A stretch of DNA of 19,911 bases from Candidatus Thorarchaeota archaeon (GCA_030638785.1 DAOWDY010000056.1:1-19911), one strand, 5' to 3'. Shown: positions 1 through 7,471, numbered from the stretch's first letter. Numbers and translations are program-made. Notes: generated by a model from the sequence alone, not told the origin.

Positions 1-1
1 A

Positions 2-595
2 AAAGACATTACTGGGGAAACCCCAAAGAATATTCGGGAGTCGGGAATCAGTCACATTCCAGAGGACAGGCATGCGAGAGGGTTGATTCTGTCTTTCTCG
101 GTTGCTGAGAACATTGCACTTGGGACTCATTCACTAGAACCCTTTGCTACAGGACCTGGAAAAAACGTACTAAATCTGAATGAAATTAAGAAAGAAGCTG
201 AAAGGTTAGTCGATGCATTTTCGATAAAAATCACAAAGGTTGAGGCTCCAGCAAGCACACTTAGTGGTGGAAATCAGCAGAAGGTAGTTGTTGCAAGAGA
301 ACTCTCCACCAATCCAATATTGGTCATTGCTGCACAGCCAACCAGAGGATTAGATGTTGGCGCTACTGAGTTCATACATAACATGCTGATTTCAATGAGA
401 GATCAAGGAGTTGCAGTTCTTCTTGTTTCTGCAGAACTTGATGAGATACGAACTCTTTCAGATAGAATCGGTGTAATCTTTGATGGGGAAATTATAGCTC
501 ATAAGGATCCTGAAACTGTAACTACGGAGGAGTTAGGTTTGTTGATGGCAGGTCATACATCAGGCAGCGTTATGAAGGAGGGTGCGAATCAATGA
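2..595 (+). CDS. Nucleoside/simple-sugar ABC transporter ATP-binding protein, C-terminal part (5' end outside window)
   Basis: This is the second nucleotide-binding domain of a two-domain ABC ATPase of the sugar/nucleoside type (RbsA/YufO-like), a cytoplasmic subunit powering import through the two permeases that follow. The frame is open from base 2, so the gene begins upstream of the window; the TTG at 83 is internal. Visible motifs are the family block HIPEDRHARGL (about bases 56-88), the signature LSGGNQQKVV (about 262-291) and QPTRGLDVGA just after Walker B. The usual Walker B Asp-Glu is replaced by Ala-Gln (IAAQPTRGLD). From memory this substitution is common in the second domain of the nucleoside (YufO/BmpA-type) branch, so it points to that substrate class and not to a broken gene. 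The stop overlaps the next start in an ATGA, showing translational coupling. Confidence 0.93.
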   Translation, partial: KDITGETPKNIRESGISHIPEDRHARGLILSFSVAENIALGTHSLEPFATGPGKNVLNLNEIKKEAERLVDAFSIKITKVEAPASTLSGGNQQKVVVARELSTNPILVIAAQPTRGLDVGATEFIHNMLISMRDQGVAVLLVSAELDEIRTLSDRIGVIFDGEIIAHKDPETVTTEELGLLMAGHTSGSVMKEGANQ

Positions 596-2073
596 GTGAT
601 CAAGAACCAGTAACTGAAGCTGAAACCTCACAAGAGGGAGTAACAGCGAGATTAGATAAGTATCTCCTGAGTATTCTGGCGAAACTAACTAGTCCGAACT
701 TTCGAGCGCAGGCTATCTGGGTGCTTGGTTCAATTATTCTGGCTCTCATAGTAAGTGCAGTTATTATGTTTATGGCAGGATATGATCCAGGAGCAGCTTA
801 CTATAATCTGTTTATGGGAGCTGTAGGTCAACCAGATCGTATTCTTTTCTATGCAACTCCACTGATTTTAGCAGGTTTGTCTGTTGCTTTAGCCTTCAAA
901 TGTGGTCTATTCAACATAGGAGCTGAAGGCCAGATATACATGGGTGCAATCGCTGCAACTGTTGTAGGATATATGATATCACTCCCAATCATTGTTCATC
1001 CTATTGTATGTTTGATCATAGGTGCCGCAATGGGGATGGTCTGGGGATTGATACCCGGCTTGCTGAGAGCTTATCGTGGAGCTCATGAAGTAGTTACAAC
1101 GATGATGCTTAGTTACACAGCAATTACACTCACTACATGGCTGGTCACTTATCCATTAAAGGAACAAGGAGAATATGCCTGGGTATCGCAAACTCCCAGA
1201 TTATATGATTCCGCGATTTTACCGAATATCTTCGGACCATATTTGCACTGGGGATTATTAGTTGCTATTCTAGCTGTTGTTGGTGTCGACTTTCTTATCA
1301 ACAGAACAATTCTGGGTTATGAACTCAGGGCAGTAGGACAAAATGAAGCAGCAGCTGAGTACGGAGGAATCAATCCGAAGAAGAATATTGCACTCGCTTT
1401 AGGTATTAGTGGAGGTCTAGCAGGATTAGCTGGTGCGGAAGAGATTATGGGAACATATGGAAGATTCACTGCTAACTGGTCTCCCGGACTAGGATGGGAC
1501 GGAATCACAGTAGCAGTCCTTGGCCACAATAATCCTTGGGGTTGTTTAGCTGGAGCAATATTCTTTGGTGCTCTTAAAGCGGGCGGAAATACGATGCACC
1601 AAATTGCACATGTGCCAATTGAAATGGTCGGAGTAATTCAAGGGCTTGTAGTCCTATTTGTAGCAGCTCCAAGGATTATCAGTTGGATACTTGGCAAAAT
1701 GGGTATTCACTTGGAAACAACTGATGCAGTTGAAACTGTCACTCTTGATTATTCAATTGACGCACATAATTTACGAATCCGACATTCAACTCCAAGTACT
1801 GTTCTTCTAGGAAACAAATTAGATTTATACGTCTTTTATGATGGTGAGGAGAAGATTGAGGAAACACTAGATCTATCAAATCAAACCATGATTGATTCGA
1901 TTACTGAAGGACGAGCCAGATATGAGTTTACAGTAACCGAACATCAGGAATCTGTAACCTACAGAGTAGTGATTACTAGAATTCCATCTGATATAGATGA
2001 GTCAGTAAGTGTTCAGGTATTTCGAAATGATATACTGTTAGAAGAATACCTTCTGGAAACAGGAGGGCCATAG
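592..2073 (+). CDS. Nucleoside-type ABC transporter permease 1 (NupP/YufP-like) with an extra C-terminal domain
   Basis: An inner-membrane channel subunit of the BPD_transp_2 family, pairing with the permease at 2076 and the ATPase upstream. After a charged 40-residue N-terminus there are about eight to ten hydrophobic segments (residues ~40-370). Family blocks seen are FNIGAEGQIYMGA, GAHEVVTTMM, GGLAGLAGAEE and GWDGITVAVLGHNNP. The start overlaps the upstream stop (ATGA, 592-595). At 493 residues it is clearly longer than the roughly 350-370 usual for this family. The excess is a soluble tail from about residue 372 on, rich in alternating beta-type residues (LDLYVFYDGEE, YRVVITRIP), which I do not recognise. 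Substrate is inferred as nucleosides or related compounds from the family resemblance of the ATPase and both permeases. Confidence 0.92.
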   Translation: MSDQEPVTEAETSQEGVTARLDKYLLSILAKLTSPNFRAQAIWVLGSIILALIVSAVIMFMAGYDPGAAYYNLFMGAVGQPDRILFYATPLILAGLSVALAFKCGLFNIGAEGQIYMGAIAATVVGYMISLPIIVHPIVCLIIGAAMGMVWGLIPGLLRAYRGAHEVVTTMMLSYTAITLTTWLVTYPLKEQGEYAWVSQTPRLYDSAILPNIFGPYLHWGLLVAILAVVGVDFLINRTILGYELRAVGQNEAAAEYGGINPKKNIALALGISGGLAGLAGAEEIMGTYGRFTANWSPGLGWDGITVAVLGHNNPWGCLAGAIFFGALKAGGNTMHQIAHVPIEMVGVIQGLVVLFVAAPRIISWILGKMGIHLETTDAVETVTLDYSIDAHNLRIRHSTPSTVLLGNKLDLYVFYDGEEKIEETLDLSNQTMIDSITEGRARYEFTVTEHQESVTYRVVITRIPSDIDESVSVQVFRNDILLEEYLLETGGP

Positions 2074-2075
2074 AA

Positions 2076-3029
2076 TTGCAGACAGACCCTAATCTCATGC
2101 TTACAGCTTGGCTCATTAGTGCTAGCCTGCAAATGGCAACTCCTTTGATACTCGCTGCTCTAGGAGGCATGTTTTCTGAGCGTGCAGGAGTTGTCAATAT
2201 TGCACTTGAGGGAATTATGCTAATGGGAGCATTTTCTGCAGTAGCAGCTACGTATTTCACGGACGAACCTTGGATAGGTGTGTTGACTGCAATTATAGCA
2301 GGTGGACTTCTTGCAGCAATTCACGCTATTATTTGTGTTAAGTTTAAAGGAAATCACATTGTAAGTGGTACTGGTATACTGTTATTCGCAGCAGGATTCA
2401 CCACCCTTATGCTTGAGGTTATTTGGGGTAGGAAGGGTGTTTCAGAGGGAGTAACAGGACTCCCAGATGTTTCGATAGATGCTCTAGCAGGTAATGATTT
2501 CATAAATGCTGCTTTCAATCAGCATTCACCCCTTACATTTCTTGCAATAATCATGGTTGTTGTTACTTGGTATGTGCTTTATCGGACACCCTTCGGACTA
2601 AGAATACGAGCAAGTGGCGAAGATCCAAGCACTCTTGATACTGCCGGTGTTAGCGTTAATTGGACACGAGCACTCGGAGTCATAATTAGTGGTTTACTAG
2701 CAGGTCTAGCAGGTGCTTACCTCTCAATTGGATTTGGTTCTGCGTTCGGAAAAGGTATGACCTCAGGAAAGGGCTTTATCGCTTTAGCAGCGTTAATCTT
2801 TGGCAATTGGACACCGGGAGGTGTTCTCGGTGCAGGACTTTTCTTCGGATTCCTAGATGGATTGCAGTTTGCCATCCAGTTAGCTCCTGCCTTTGCATTT
2901 CTTGAGCAATTCACTGCATTCGTACAAATGATTCCCTATGTCCTAGTTGTGATTGCTCTTGCAGGTATTAGGAAGTCACGTGCACCAAAGGCAATAGGAG
3001 TCCCATACGAGAAGGAAAAGAAGAACTAA
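2076..3029 (+). CDS. Nucleoside-type ABC transporter permease 2 (NupQ/YufQ-like)
   Basis: Second channel subunit of the importer, a BPD_transp_2 membrane protein of 317 residues, the normal family length. It begins with TTG at 2076, eight bases after AGGAGGG (2061-2067) and two bases after the upstream stop, so it is the third coupled gene of the operon. Diagnostic blocks are FSERAGVVNIALEG (about residues 28-41), KGNHIVSGTGILL, SGEDPSTLDTAGV and SGKGFIALAALIFGNW. Hydrophobic segments run through almost the whole length, and the protein ends in a short basic tail. The pairing of a longer and a shorter permease with a duplicated ATPase is typical of BmpA-dependent nucleoside importers. The expected lipoprotein binding subunit is not in the window. 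Confidence 0.93.
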   Translation: MQTDPNLMLTAWLISASLQMATPLILAALGGMFSERAGVVNIALEGIMLMGAFSAVAATYFTDEPWIGVLTAIIAGGLLAAIHAIICVKFKGNHIVSGTGILLFAAGFTTLMLEVIWGRKGVSEGVTGLPDVSIDALAGNDFINAAFNQHSPLTFLAIIMVVVTWYVLYRTPFGLRIRASGEDPSTLDTAGVSVNWTRALGVIISGLLAGLAGAYLSIGFGSAFGKGMTSGKGFIALAALIFGNWTPGGVLGAGLFFGFLDGLQFAIQLAPAFAFLEQFTAFVQMIPYVLVVIALAGIRKSRAPKAIGVPYEKEKKN

Positions 3030-3038
3030 GAGGATATC

Positions 3039-3054
3039 TTCGTCAAGTGACGAA
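3039..3054 (+). terminator. Small inverted repeat after the ABC operon
   Basis: TTCGTC (3039-3044) and GACGAA (3049-3054) form a perfect 6-bp stem with an AAGT loop ten bases after the stop of permease 2. No T-run follows, so a terminator role is only a guess. Confidence 0.25.
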
Positions 3055-3088
3055 CATCAGAGGTAGCCTTAAATGATGCATAAACAGG

Positions 3089-3547
3089 ATGCGGTCTATC
3101 TTGATTTCACTACACAATAGAGCTTCCCTCTTTCTATGTGGCGTTGGTGGATTGCTAATGATCACCTCCGGAGCTAGTGGGACGCTTGGTTATCTTCCTC
3201 AAATGCAAGAAGCGGTCAATTCGTTTCTTAGTGACTCCTTCCTCCTAACAGTTGAAATCATCATCGGAATACTCGCTGCTCTAACTGCAATTGGAGGTCT
3301 TGGAGTAATCGTGGGGGGTCTAATAATGACGACCCGATTTGTTGAGTTTGGACGGATTACTGTAATGATAGCGATGGTAACTGGTGTCCTTAGCCTGGTA
3401 ATGAGTCTAGTTCAACTTCTCTTGGTAGGGATGTTTACACTACCTCTCCTGACTCAGCTAGCGCAATCACTTGGTTGGATTGGTGCAATGATGGCAGTTC
3501 TAGGGAAAACGATTGCAGAGCAACAACCCATTCTAATCAAATCTTAA
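3089..3547 (+). CDS. Four-helix membrane protein of unknown function
   Basis: I do not recognise this 152-residue protein. It has about four hydrophobic stretches (roughly residues 12-35, 50-80, 88-115 and 117-140) separated by short polar loops, with Gly-rich helix faces (GGLGVIVGGLIM) and a positively charged N-terminus (MRSILISLHNRAS). There are no obvious catalytic motifs. The ATG follows a weak CAGG; no good Shine-Dalgarno is seen. It lies 59 bases after the ABC operon, separated from it by a small inverted repeat, so it may be its own unit or a read-through cistron. Its stop overlaps the stop of the convergent minus-strand gene (3544). Confidence 0.75.
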   Translation: MRSILISLHNRASLFLCGVGGLLMITSGASGTLGYLPQMQEAVNSFLSDSFLLTVEIIIGILAALTAIGGLGVIVGGLIMTTRFVEFGRITVMIAMVTGVLSLVMSLVQLLLVGMFTLPLLTQLAQSLGWIGAMMAVLGKTIAEQQPILIKS

Positions 3548-3939
3548 ATATCAAAGATTGAAACAGATGCTTCAAGATTCTTTGCTGATTGGATACATTC
3601 CTTCATAATACCGAATTTATCTGCATCCATGGGTGCGAAGAAGCAGATGAACCAAACACCTTTTCCAGTGCCCATGATTAAACTTGATGCACCATCAGTG
3701 TTTATTGCAACAAGACCTGATTTGTCATTCATAGCTATCATCAAAGGCAGATGCTTTACTGTAAAATTGGTGAATTCACCATTCCACGCTCTAAGAATCA
3801 AATCGACCTCTTCTGAAGTTAGCTGCATGTTATCTGTTGCATATCCAATCTTCCTCTCATATGTGAATGCACACGCACCTGATACGGTGTCGTAATTTGA
3901 CATCGCAATTTCTACAGTCCGCTTTACACGCATGGCCAT
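3544..3939 (-). CDS. Small profilin/roadblock-like fold protein (tentative)
   Basis: A 131-residue soluble protein. The predicted order of elements is helix (residues 1-17), strand pair (SGACAFTYE, KIGYATDN), helix beginning TSEEVDLILRAW, then a run of strands (LPLMIAMND, GLVAIN, SSLIMG, GVWFICFF), a last helix (DADKFGIMKECIQSA) and a short tail. By eye the second half aligns without gaps to the profilin core over about 55 residues: strand, strand, GTGK in place of the KKTN turn, hydrophobic strand, then a Pro-Met helix start. Roadblock/LC7 proteins share a related fold and are the main alternative; the short second helix and four C-terminal strands favour profilin. ATG at 3939 follows GGGAT; ATG codons at 3933 and 3903 are also possible. 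Its stop overlaps the stop of the convergent gene. Confidence 0.7.
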   Translation of the reverse strand: MAMRVKRTVEIAMSNYDTVSGACAFTYERKIGYATDNMQLTSEEVDLILRAWNGEFTNFTVKHLPLMIAMNDKSGLVAINTDGASSLIMGTGKGVWFICFFAPMDADKFGIMKECIQSAKNLEASVSIFDI

Positions 3940-3992
3940 ATCTGATCCCGATTAGAGATTGAGAGTTTCATTGAAATACGTTCTCTGGATGT

Positions 3993-4001
3993 CTAGATAA
4001 A
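3993..4001 (-). promoter_or_regulatory. Candidate TATA-like element for the 3939 gene
   Basis: On the minus strand this reads TTTATCTAG, about 55 bases before the ATG of the profilin-like gene. A very similar element precedes the minus-strand gene at 19639, and TTATC elements precede the plus-strand genes at 7510 and 17704. A perfect 11-base palindrome (TTTCATTGAAA, 3966-3976) lies between it and the start. Confidence 0.35.
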
Positions 4002-4017
4002 TGAAGAAAAGAGCCGA

Positions 4018-4614
4018 CTACATTGATGCCATGGAGATTGCATTACCCATTAGAAGCGTTCTACTGTGAAGCTCGTCATTACTGACCCAAGTAACTAGTC
4101 GACCATCTGAAACTGACATTCCATGTCGAAGAGCAATTTTTTCGAGATCGGGAGATTCAAATTTTGAAGATTCAAGACGATACATGAACCATTCTTCTGG
4201 GCCATCCCCCTTGATCCTACATGTAATATTGACATCTACCCCATTATCTAGAGTTAGGGAAAATCGTTTCCCGATACCATGTTTTATTTTCACACTTGGA
4301 CCAAAGATGCCCTTCAGAACTCCAAGTGTGTATGACACTGCAGGAGATGGTAGAAAGGCCCAAGACCAGACGGCGTAGGCAAACACCATAATTGAGAATG
4401 CCAGAAAGAAGCCTATTGTGTTGAAGGAATACACGATTTCGATTCCTTGAACAGATCCATACTGGATTTGATGTGGAATGCCTTCAACGAGTGTGTATAT
4501 TCCTGGGCTGTAGAAAACATAGAAGGTCACTGTGAATACAATCATGACTGTGGCTAACGCTATCCTTTGCCGGTCTACATAGAGACCTTTTGCACGGACT
4601 AGCAGACTATCCAC
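4018..4614 (-). CDS. Membrane protein with two N-terminal helices and a soluble C-terminal domain, unknown
   Basis: A 198-residue protein I cannot assign. Residues ~18-37 and ~66-92 are hydrophobic and look like two membrane helices joined by a loop of about 30 residues. The rest (~95-198) is a soluble domain with alternating beta-like segments (VDVNITCRIKG, EEWFMYRLESS, GRLVTWVSN). It starts with GTG at 4614, only two bases after the stop of the upstream winged-helix gene, so the two are almost certainly co-transcribed and translationally linked. A regulator paired with a membrane partner of this kind suggests a sensing or anchoring role, but no ligand-binding motif is visible. Confidence 0.75.
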   Translation of the reverse strand: MDSLLVRAKGLYVDRQRIALATVMIVFTVTFYVFYSPGIYTLVEGIPHQIQYGSVQGIEIVYSFNTIGFFLAFSIMVFAYAVWSWAFLPSPAVSYTLGVLKGIFGPSVKIKHGIGKRFSLTLDNGVDVNITCRIKGDGPEEWFMYRLESSKFESPDLEKIALRHGMSVSDGRLVTWVSNDELHSRTLLMGNAISMASM

Positions 4615-4616
4615 GT

Positions 4617-4967
4617 TTATTCCTCCAATGACTTTTCATAGATCTTCTTCGACTTCGAGCCATATTTTCGACACATATCTACTAACAGCATGAGAAGAGG
4701 GTGCTCATTGTTGATACGTATCGCATATAGCTTCGGAGTTAGCTGATCTATCATTATCATTTTGTTCTCTTGCAAGTGTGCGAGTACACCTCGATAGAGG
4801 CTTCGCGATTTTCCACTATAACCGATCAATCGGCTAAGTTGGACACCCGACACGCTTCGGGGATAGATATGTGCAAGTGCAATCAATATCGACCTTCGAG
4901 TATCATTTAGAGAAGACATCAATTGTACTAGCTCATACACTGAACGTAGTGTGTCGTCATCACTCAT
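4617..4967 (-). CDS. Winged-helix DNA-binding protein (transcriptional regulator)
   Basis: A small cytoplasmic helix-turn-helix protein. With the ATG at 4967 it has 116 residues; a TTG at 5012 would add 15. Residues ~20-45 form a helical lead (SLNDTRRSILIALAHIYP), followed by the HTH (VSGVQLSRLIGYSGKSRSLY, about residues 38-57), a recognition helix and a short wing ending KLYAIRI. The C-terminal tail is helical and basic (MCRKYGSKSKKIYEKSLEE). It is upstream of and coupled to the membrane protein at 4614, and divergent from the 5194-7406 membrane/surface pair. The shared intergenic region carries several inverted repeats, so it is a candidate regulator of itself and of that pair. The ATG is preferred because the stretch ahead of it looks unlike a structured N-terminus, though its Shine-Dalgarno is weak. 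Confidence 0.8.
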   Translation of the reverse strand: MSDDDTLRSVYELVQLMSSLNDTRRSILIALAHIYPRSVSGVQLSRLIGYSGKSRSLYRGVLAHLQENKMIMIDQLTPKLYAIRINNEHPLLMLLVDMCRKYGSKSKKIYEKSLEE

Positions 4968-4994
4968 AGGGCTCAACCGACTATCAACGTTTAT

Positions 4995-5010
4995 GTGCGC
5001 GTAAGCACAC
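4995..5010. promoter_or_regulatory. Imperfect inverted repeat upstream of the winged-helix gene
   Basis: GTGCGC GTAA GCACAC is a 6+4+6 inverted repeat with one mismatch. It sits next to a TATA-like CATAAAC (minus strand, 4989-4995), which is about 22 bases before the ATG at 4967, so that gene could be transcribed with almost no leader. An autoregulatory operator is possible. Confidence 0.35.
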
Positions 5011-5130
5011 AACCCACTCCTGCCCAGCGCCCATCAAAATAGGGTTAAGGGCATCTCTTGAGAAATCAAGTGAACTGCATATTTCTATCTTCCTAAAGCC
5101 GTCGACAAATTGGCGACTGTAAACCCCGCA

Positions 5131-5180
5131 TAGATATATAGGTTCTCAATGTGAGAAATTGATAGATTCCTAATTTAGGA
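5131..5180 (+). promoter_or_regulatory. Promoter and operator-like palindromes before the 5194 gene
   Basis: A TATA-like TAGATATATAGG (5131-5142) lies about 55 bases before the ATG at 5194. Directly after it is a perfect 6-3-6 inverted repeat, TTCTCA ATG TGAGAA (5143-5157). Then comes a perfect 13-base palindrome TCCTAATTTAGGA (5168-5180), whose right arm contains the Shine-Dalgarno AGGAG (5177-5181). The first repeat is placed where a repressor would block the polymerase. The second could pair in mRNA and hide the ribosome site. The rest of the 4968-5193 gap also holds a short hairpin, CTTGA GAAA TCAAG (5057-5070). Confidence 0.5.
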
Positions 5181-5193
5181 GATATTGAGGATT

Positions 5194-5766
5194 ATGGCTT
5201 TTGGATCAAAATACTTCGGATGGATTGCCACCCTAGGAATAGTTCTTGCCGCGGGCTGGTTCTTACTTCCATCTGGGTATGAAACACTAATTCTCTGGCT
5301 ATCACCCCAACTCGGAAATTATGTTCGACCCTCTATGGTATTAGTTAACATAATTCTTGTAAACCCATTAAACAACCTCATGATGGTTGCCATCTGGGGA
5401 ATTGCTGGGTTCATTGGCGGTGTTCTAGCTGGAACAAAGAAGGGTGCATTTGTAGTTGCACTTTTCGCTTGGATTACAACCCTTCTTCTTCTTGCCTTTA
5501 GTGTCTTCCAGTTGATCTCTGCAGGTTTGAATCTTGGTTCACTACCACCTATTCCACCGGGAACATCCTTGGCGGAAGTCTTAGGTATACCACTTGTTCA
5601 ATCCCTTATAGGAGAACTTCTGACACTAATTGGAGGATTTGGAGGAGGAATGGGCGGACTTGATATTATAGCAATAATAACACCCGTTGTTATTTGGATT
5701 GTCACACCTCTCATCGTTGTTATCGTGGCTGGGATAATCGGCGCTACAGTACGACCCAAGGAGTGA
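5194..5766 (+). CDS. Four-helix membrane protein, unknown, in an operon with a surface protein
   Basis: A 190-residue integral membrane protein not recognised. Hydrophobic segments lie at about residues 8-26, 47-75, 80-110 and 150-185, with a proline/glycine-rich loop (LPPIPPGTSLAEVLG) and a Gly-rich turn (GGFGGGMGGLD) before the last helix pair. ATG at 5194 is chosen; TTG at 5185 is in frame, but AGGAG (5177-5181) is only three bases from it. The stop is two bases before the start of the secreted protein at 5769, so both are one transcript. The pairing suggests a membrane partner or export/anchoring helper for the surface protein; this is inference from position only. Confidence 0.75.
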   Translation: MAFGSKYFGWIATLGIVLAAGWFLLPSGYETLILWLSPQLGNYVRPSMVLVNIILVNPLNNLMMVAIWGIAGFIGGVLAGTKKGAFVVALFAWITTLLLLAFSVFQLISAGLNLGSLPPIPPGTSLAEVLGIPLVQSLIGELLTLIGGFGGGMGGLDIIAIITPVVIWIVTPLIVVIVAGIIGATVRPKE

Positions 5767-5768
5767 TT

Positions 5769-7406
5769 ATGAAAATGAATTATACAATGAAGCACGCGTT
5801 CGTTATAGTTATGATGGGTTTCCTAATTGGTGCACCATTATCTGCAGCAGCAAGTCCAAACTATGTTATGGCTCAAGATGATTTCGACTTTGGATCTCTT
5901 CTTGAGAGTTTGCTCACAGATGGTGCAGAACTAATGTTTGCAAATGTGGATGACCAAGGTATTCCTGGAGTCATCTATGGTCAACTTGGAATCCCTTCGG
6001 ATGCATTGGCATTTGATAATGAGATGTATACGGGCTGTATTGCTATGGCCTTACTCTCTACACACGGAGAATTCTTAGAACTAATCTTTGACCTACTTGC
6101 TGGTGGAGATTTCTTTGGTGGTGATGGTGGTGGAGGTTTCACTTTAGCTCAAGATGGCGGATTTGATGTCAATCAAATTCTTGATATGCTAGGAACCGAA
6201 TTCAACCTTTTGGTTACTATCTTCGTCAACGTCGCTGAGGCAACATCACTCGCGCGAATGACAAGCATTCAGAACCATCTTACATCTCAATTTGGGTTTG
6301 CATTCCTAGATTTGATTAGCCTGCGAATCGATGAAAGCCTATTCCCACCTGATATGGATATTACACTTCCATTCGAATCAATAGATGTATACGTCAGACA
6401 GGAAACACACGAATTTGATCTAGCCCTAAATACTATGTTCGATGTTATGAACCAAGATGGATTCTTGGCTACAGTAGACAGAACTTACTTCACTGATGCT
6501 AATGCAGCAGCTGGTGGTCTTCTTGCAATTCCCGATATGGGAGCTATTGTTGATCTGATCAGCACATTTACAGGAGGTACAGCAGGAATAATTCCGCCAT
6601 TCTATACACTAGCTCAGACCCTGCCTTTTGATATTGATGGACCAATTGCTATTGCAGCCGCAGGGTATCTTGGTGAACAGGTGCTCTCTACGGATTCAAC
6701 TAGTCTCAATGTGGAAACCTTACTAGGTGTAACTGGAACTCTGACACCTCTACCAAGTGGCAATTCTTTACTTATTGCAAAGCTACCGGGGAATGTCAAT
6801 GTAACATCAATCTCACCAGATGTTCCAAACCAGTCATTCTATGACAACGAATCTAACGTTGTCTTCTGGAATGCGACTGCACTTGGACCACAGAGTGATT
6901 ATATCATCAGCTTTGAGGGTGACTTCCCACCATTAGTATCGGTTGAGAGAACATTCTCTCCAGAGTCAACAACTCCTGGAGGTTCTACAACTGTTACAGT
7001 GACAGTTACTAATGAGGGCGATGAACCAATCACTGACCTTGTCATTGTTGACGATGATCTAGCTGCTATCTATTCCACAGTGACAGTCACTGGAACAACC
7101 TCTGATACTGTTGCAACACTGGCTGGTGGTGCAACCGCGACAATAACCTATGAGGTTACTTTCACGAACGAAGGTGGTTACACCTTTACTCCTGCAGAGT
7201 TGACTTATGGGTATGAAGGAAACACTTTCTTCAAAGACTCGATACGTCAAGGCTTTATTGTCACTGCAGATGTCGGAGGCCTGCTGTATGACGCCATCAT
7301 GGATGGAATGCCATACACTGGTGTTGCACTCGGTGTGGTTGGACTCGTGGGAATTTATGCCATAATGGGATTGGTTAGGGGTCGCGAAGGCGCCTATCAA
7401 GTATAG
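5769..7406 (+). CDS. Secreted, C-terminally membrane-anchored surface protein with a DUF11/CARDB-like domain
   Basis: A 545-residue exported protein. The N-terminus has Met/Lys residues, a hydrophobic core (FVIVMMGFLIGAPLSAAA, residues ~11-28) and a likely cleavage region near AAASPNY. The body is acidic, poor in Lys and Arg, and carries a Gly-rich run around residues 117-125 (GGDFFGGDGGGG). Residues ~390-505 form an Ig-like beta domain of the kind seen in DUF11/CARDB proteins (TTVTVTVTNEGDEPITDLVI then TITYEVTFTNEGG). A single membrane helix follows (about 518-538), and the tail is short and basic (VRGREGAYQV), so most of the protein faces outside. ATG at 5769 is preferred over earlier in-frame codons, which overlap the upstream gene and lack a signal-like N-terminus. 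Unknown ligand; archaeal cell-surface or adhesin-like role inferred. Confidence 0.85.
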   Translation: MKMNYTMKHAFVIVMMGFLIGAPLSAAASPNYVMAQDDFDFGSLLESLLTDGAELMFANVDDQGIPGVIYGQLGIPSDALAFDNEMYTGCIAMALLSTHGEFLELIFDLLAGGDFFGGDGGGGFTLAQDGGFDVNQILDMLGTEFNLLVTIFVNVAEATSLARMTSIQNHLTSQFGFAFLDLISLRIDESLFPPDMDITLPFESIDVYVRQETHEFDLALNTMFDVMNQDGFLATVDRTYFTDANAAAGGLLAIPDMGAIVDLISTFTGGTAGIIPPFYTLAQTLPFDIDGPIAIAAAGYLGEQVLSTDSTSLNVETLLGVTGTLTPLPSGNSLLIAKLPGNVNVTSISPDVPNQSFYDNESNVVFWNATALGPQSDYIISFEGDFPPLVSVERTFSPESTTPGGSTTVTVTVTNEGDEPITDLVIVDDDLAAIYSTVTVTGTTSDTVATLAGGATATITYEVTFTNEGGYTFTPAELTYGYEGNTFFKDSIRQGFIVTADVGGLLYDAIMDGMPYTGVALGVVGLVGIYAIMGLVRGREGAYQV

Positions 7407-7417
7407 AATAGAATATT

Positions 7418-7456
7418 GACCCTCGATGCTTGTCGAGGGTCGCTTCTCTCTTTTTT
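7418..7456 (+). terminator. Strong stem-loop terminator with T-run
   Basis: GACCCTCGA (7418-7426) and TCGAGGGTC (7433-7441) form a perfect 9-bp stem with a six-base loop. A pyrimidine-rich tail ending in six T residues (7451-7456) follows. It ends the 5194-7406 unit, and it is why the ureohydrolase is not started at 7426. Confidence 0.85.
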
Positions 7457-7471
7457 GTATTCATCGCCTAG

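Noticed and set aside
300..360. Walker B of the ABC ATPase lacks the catalytic Asp-Glu (Ala-Gln instead), suggesting an inactive transporter.
   Set aside because: I recall this substitution as usual in the second domain of nucleoside-type ABC ATPases, whose first domain keeps activity; it is a family mark rather than damage.
3629..3895. Open frame of 88 codons on the plus strand.
   Set aside because: It is antisense to the longer, fold-like minus-strand gene at 3544-3939, and has no Shine-Dalgarno or recognisable domain.
6110..6145. GGT/GGA-rich tract that looks like a short repeat array.
   Set aside because: It encodes a Gly-rich linker in the surface protein; units are irregular and coding explains it.
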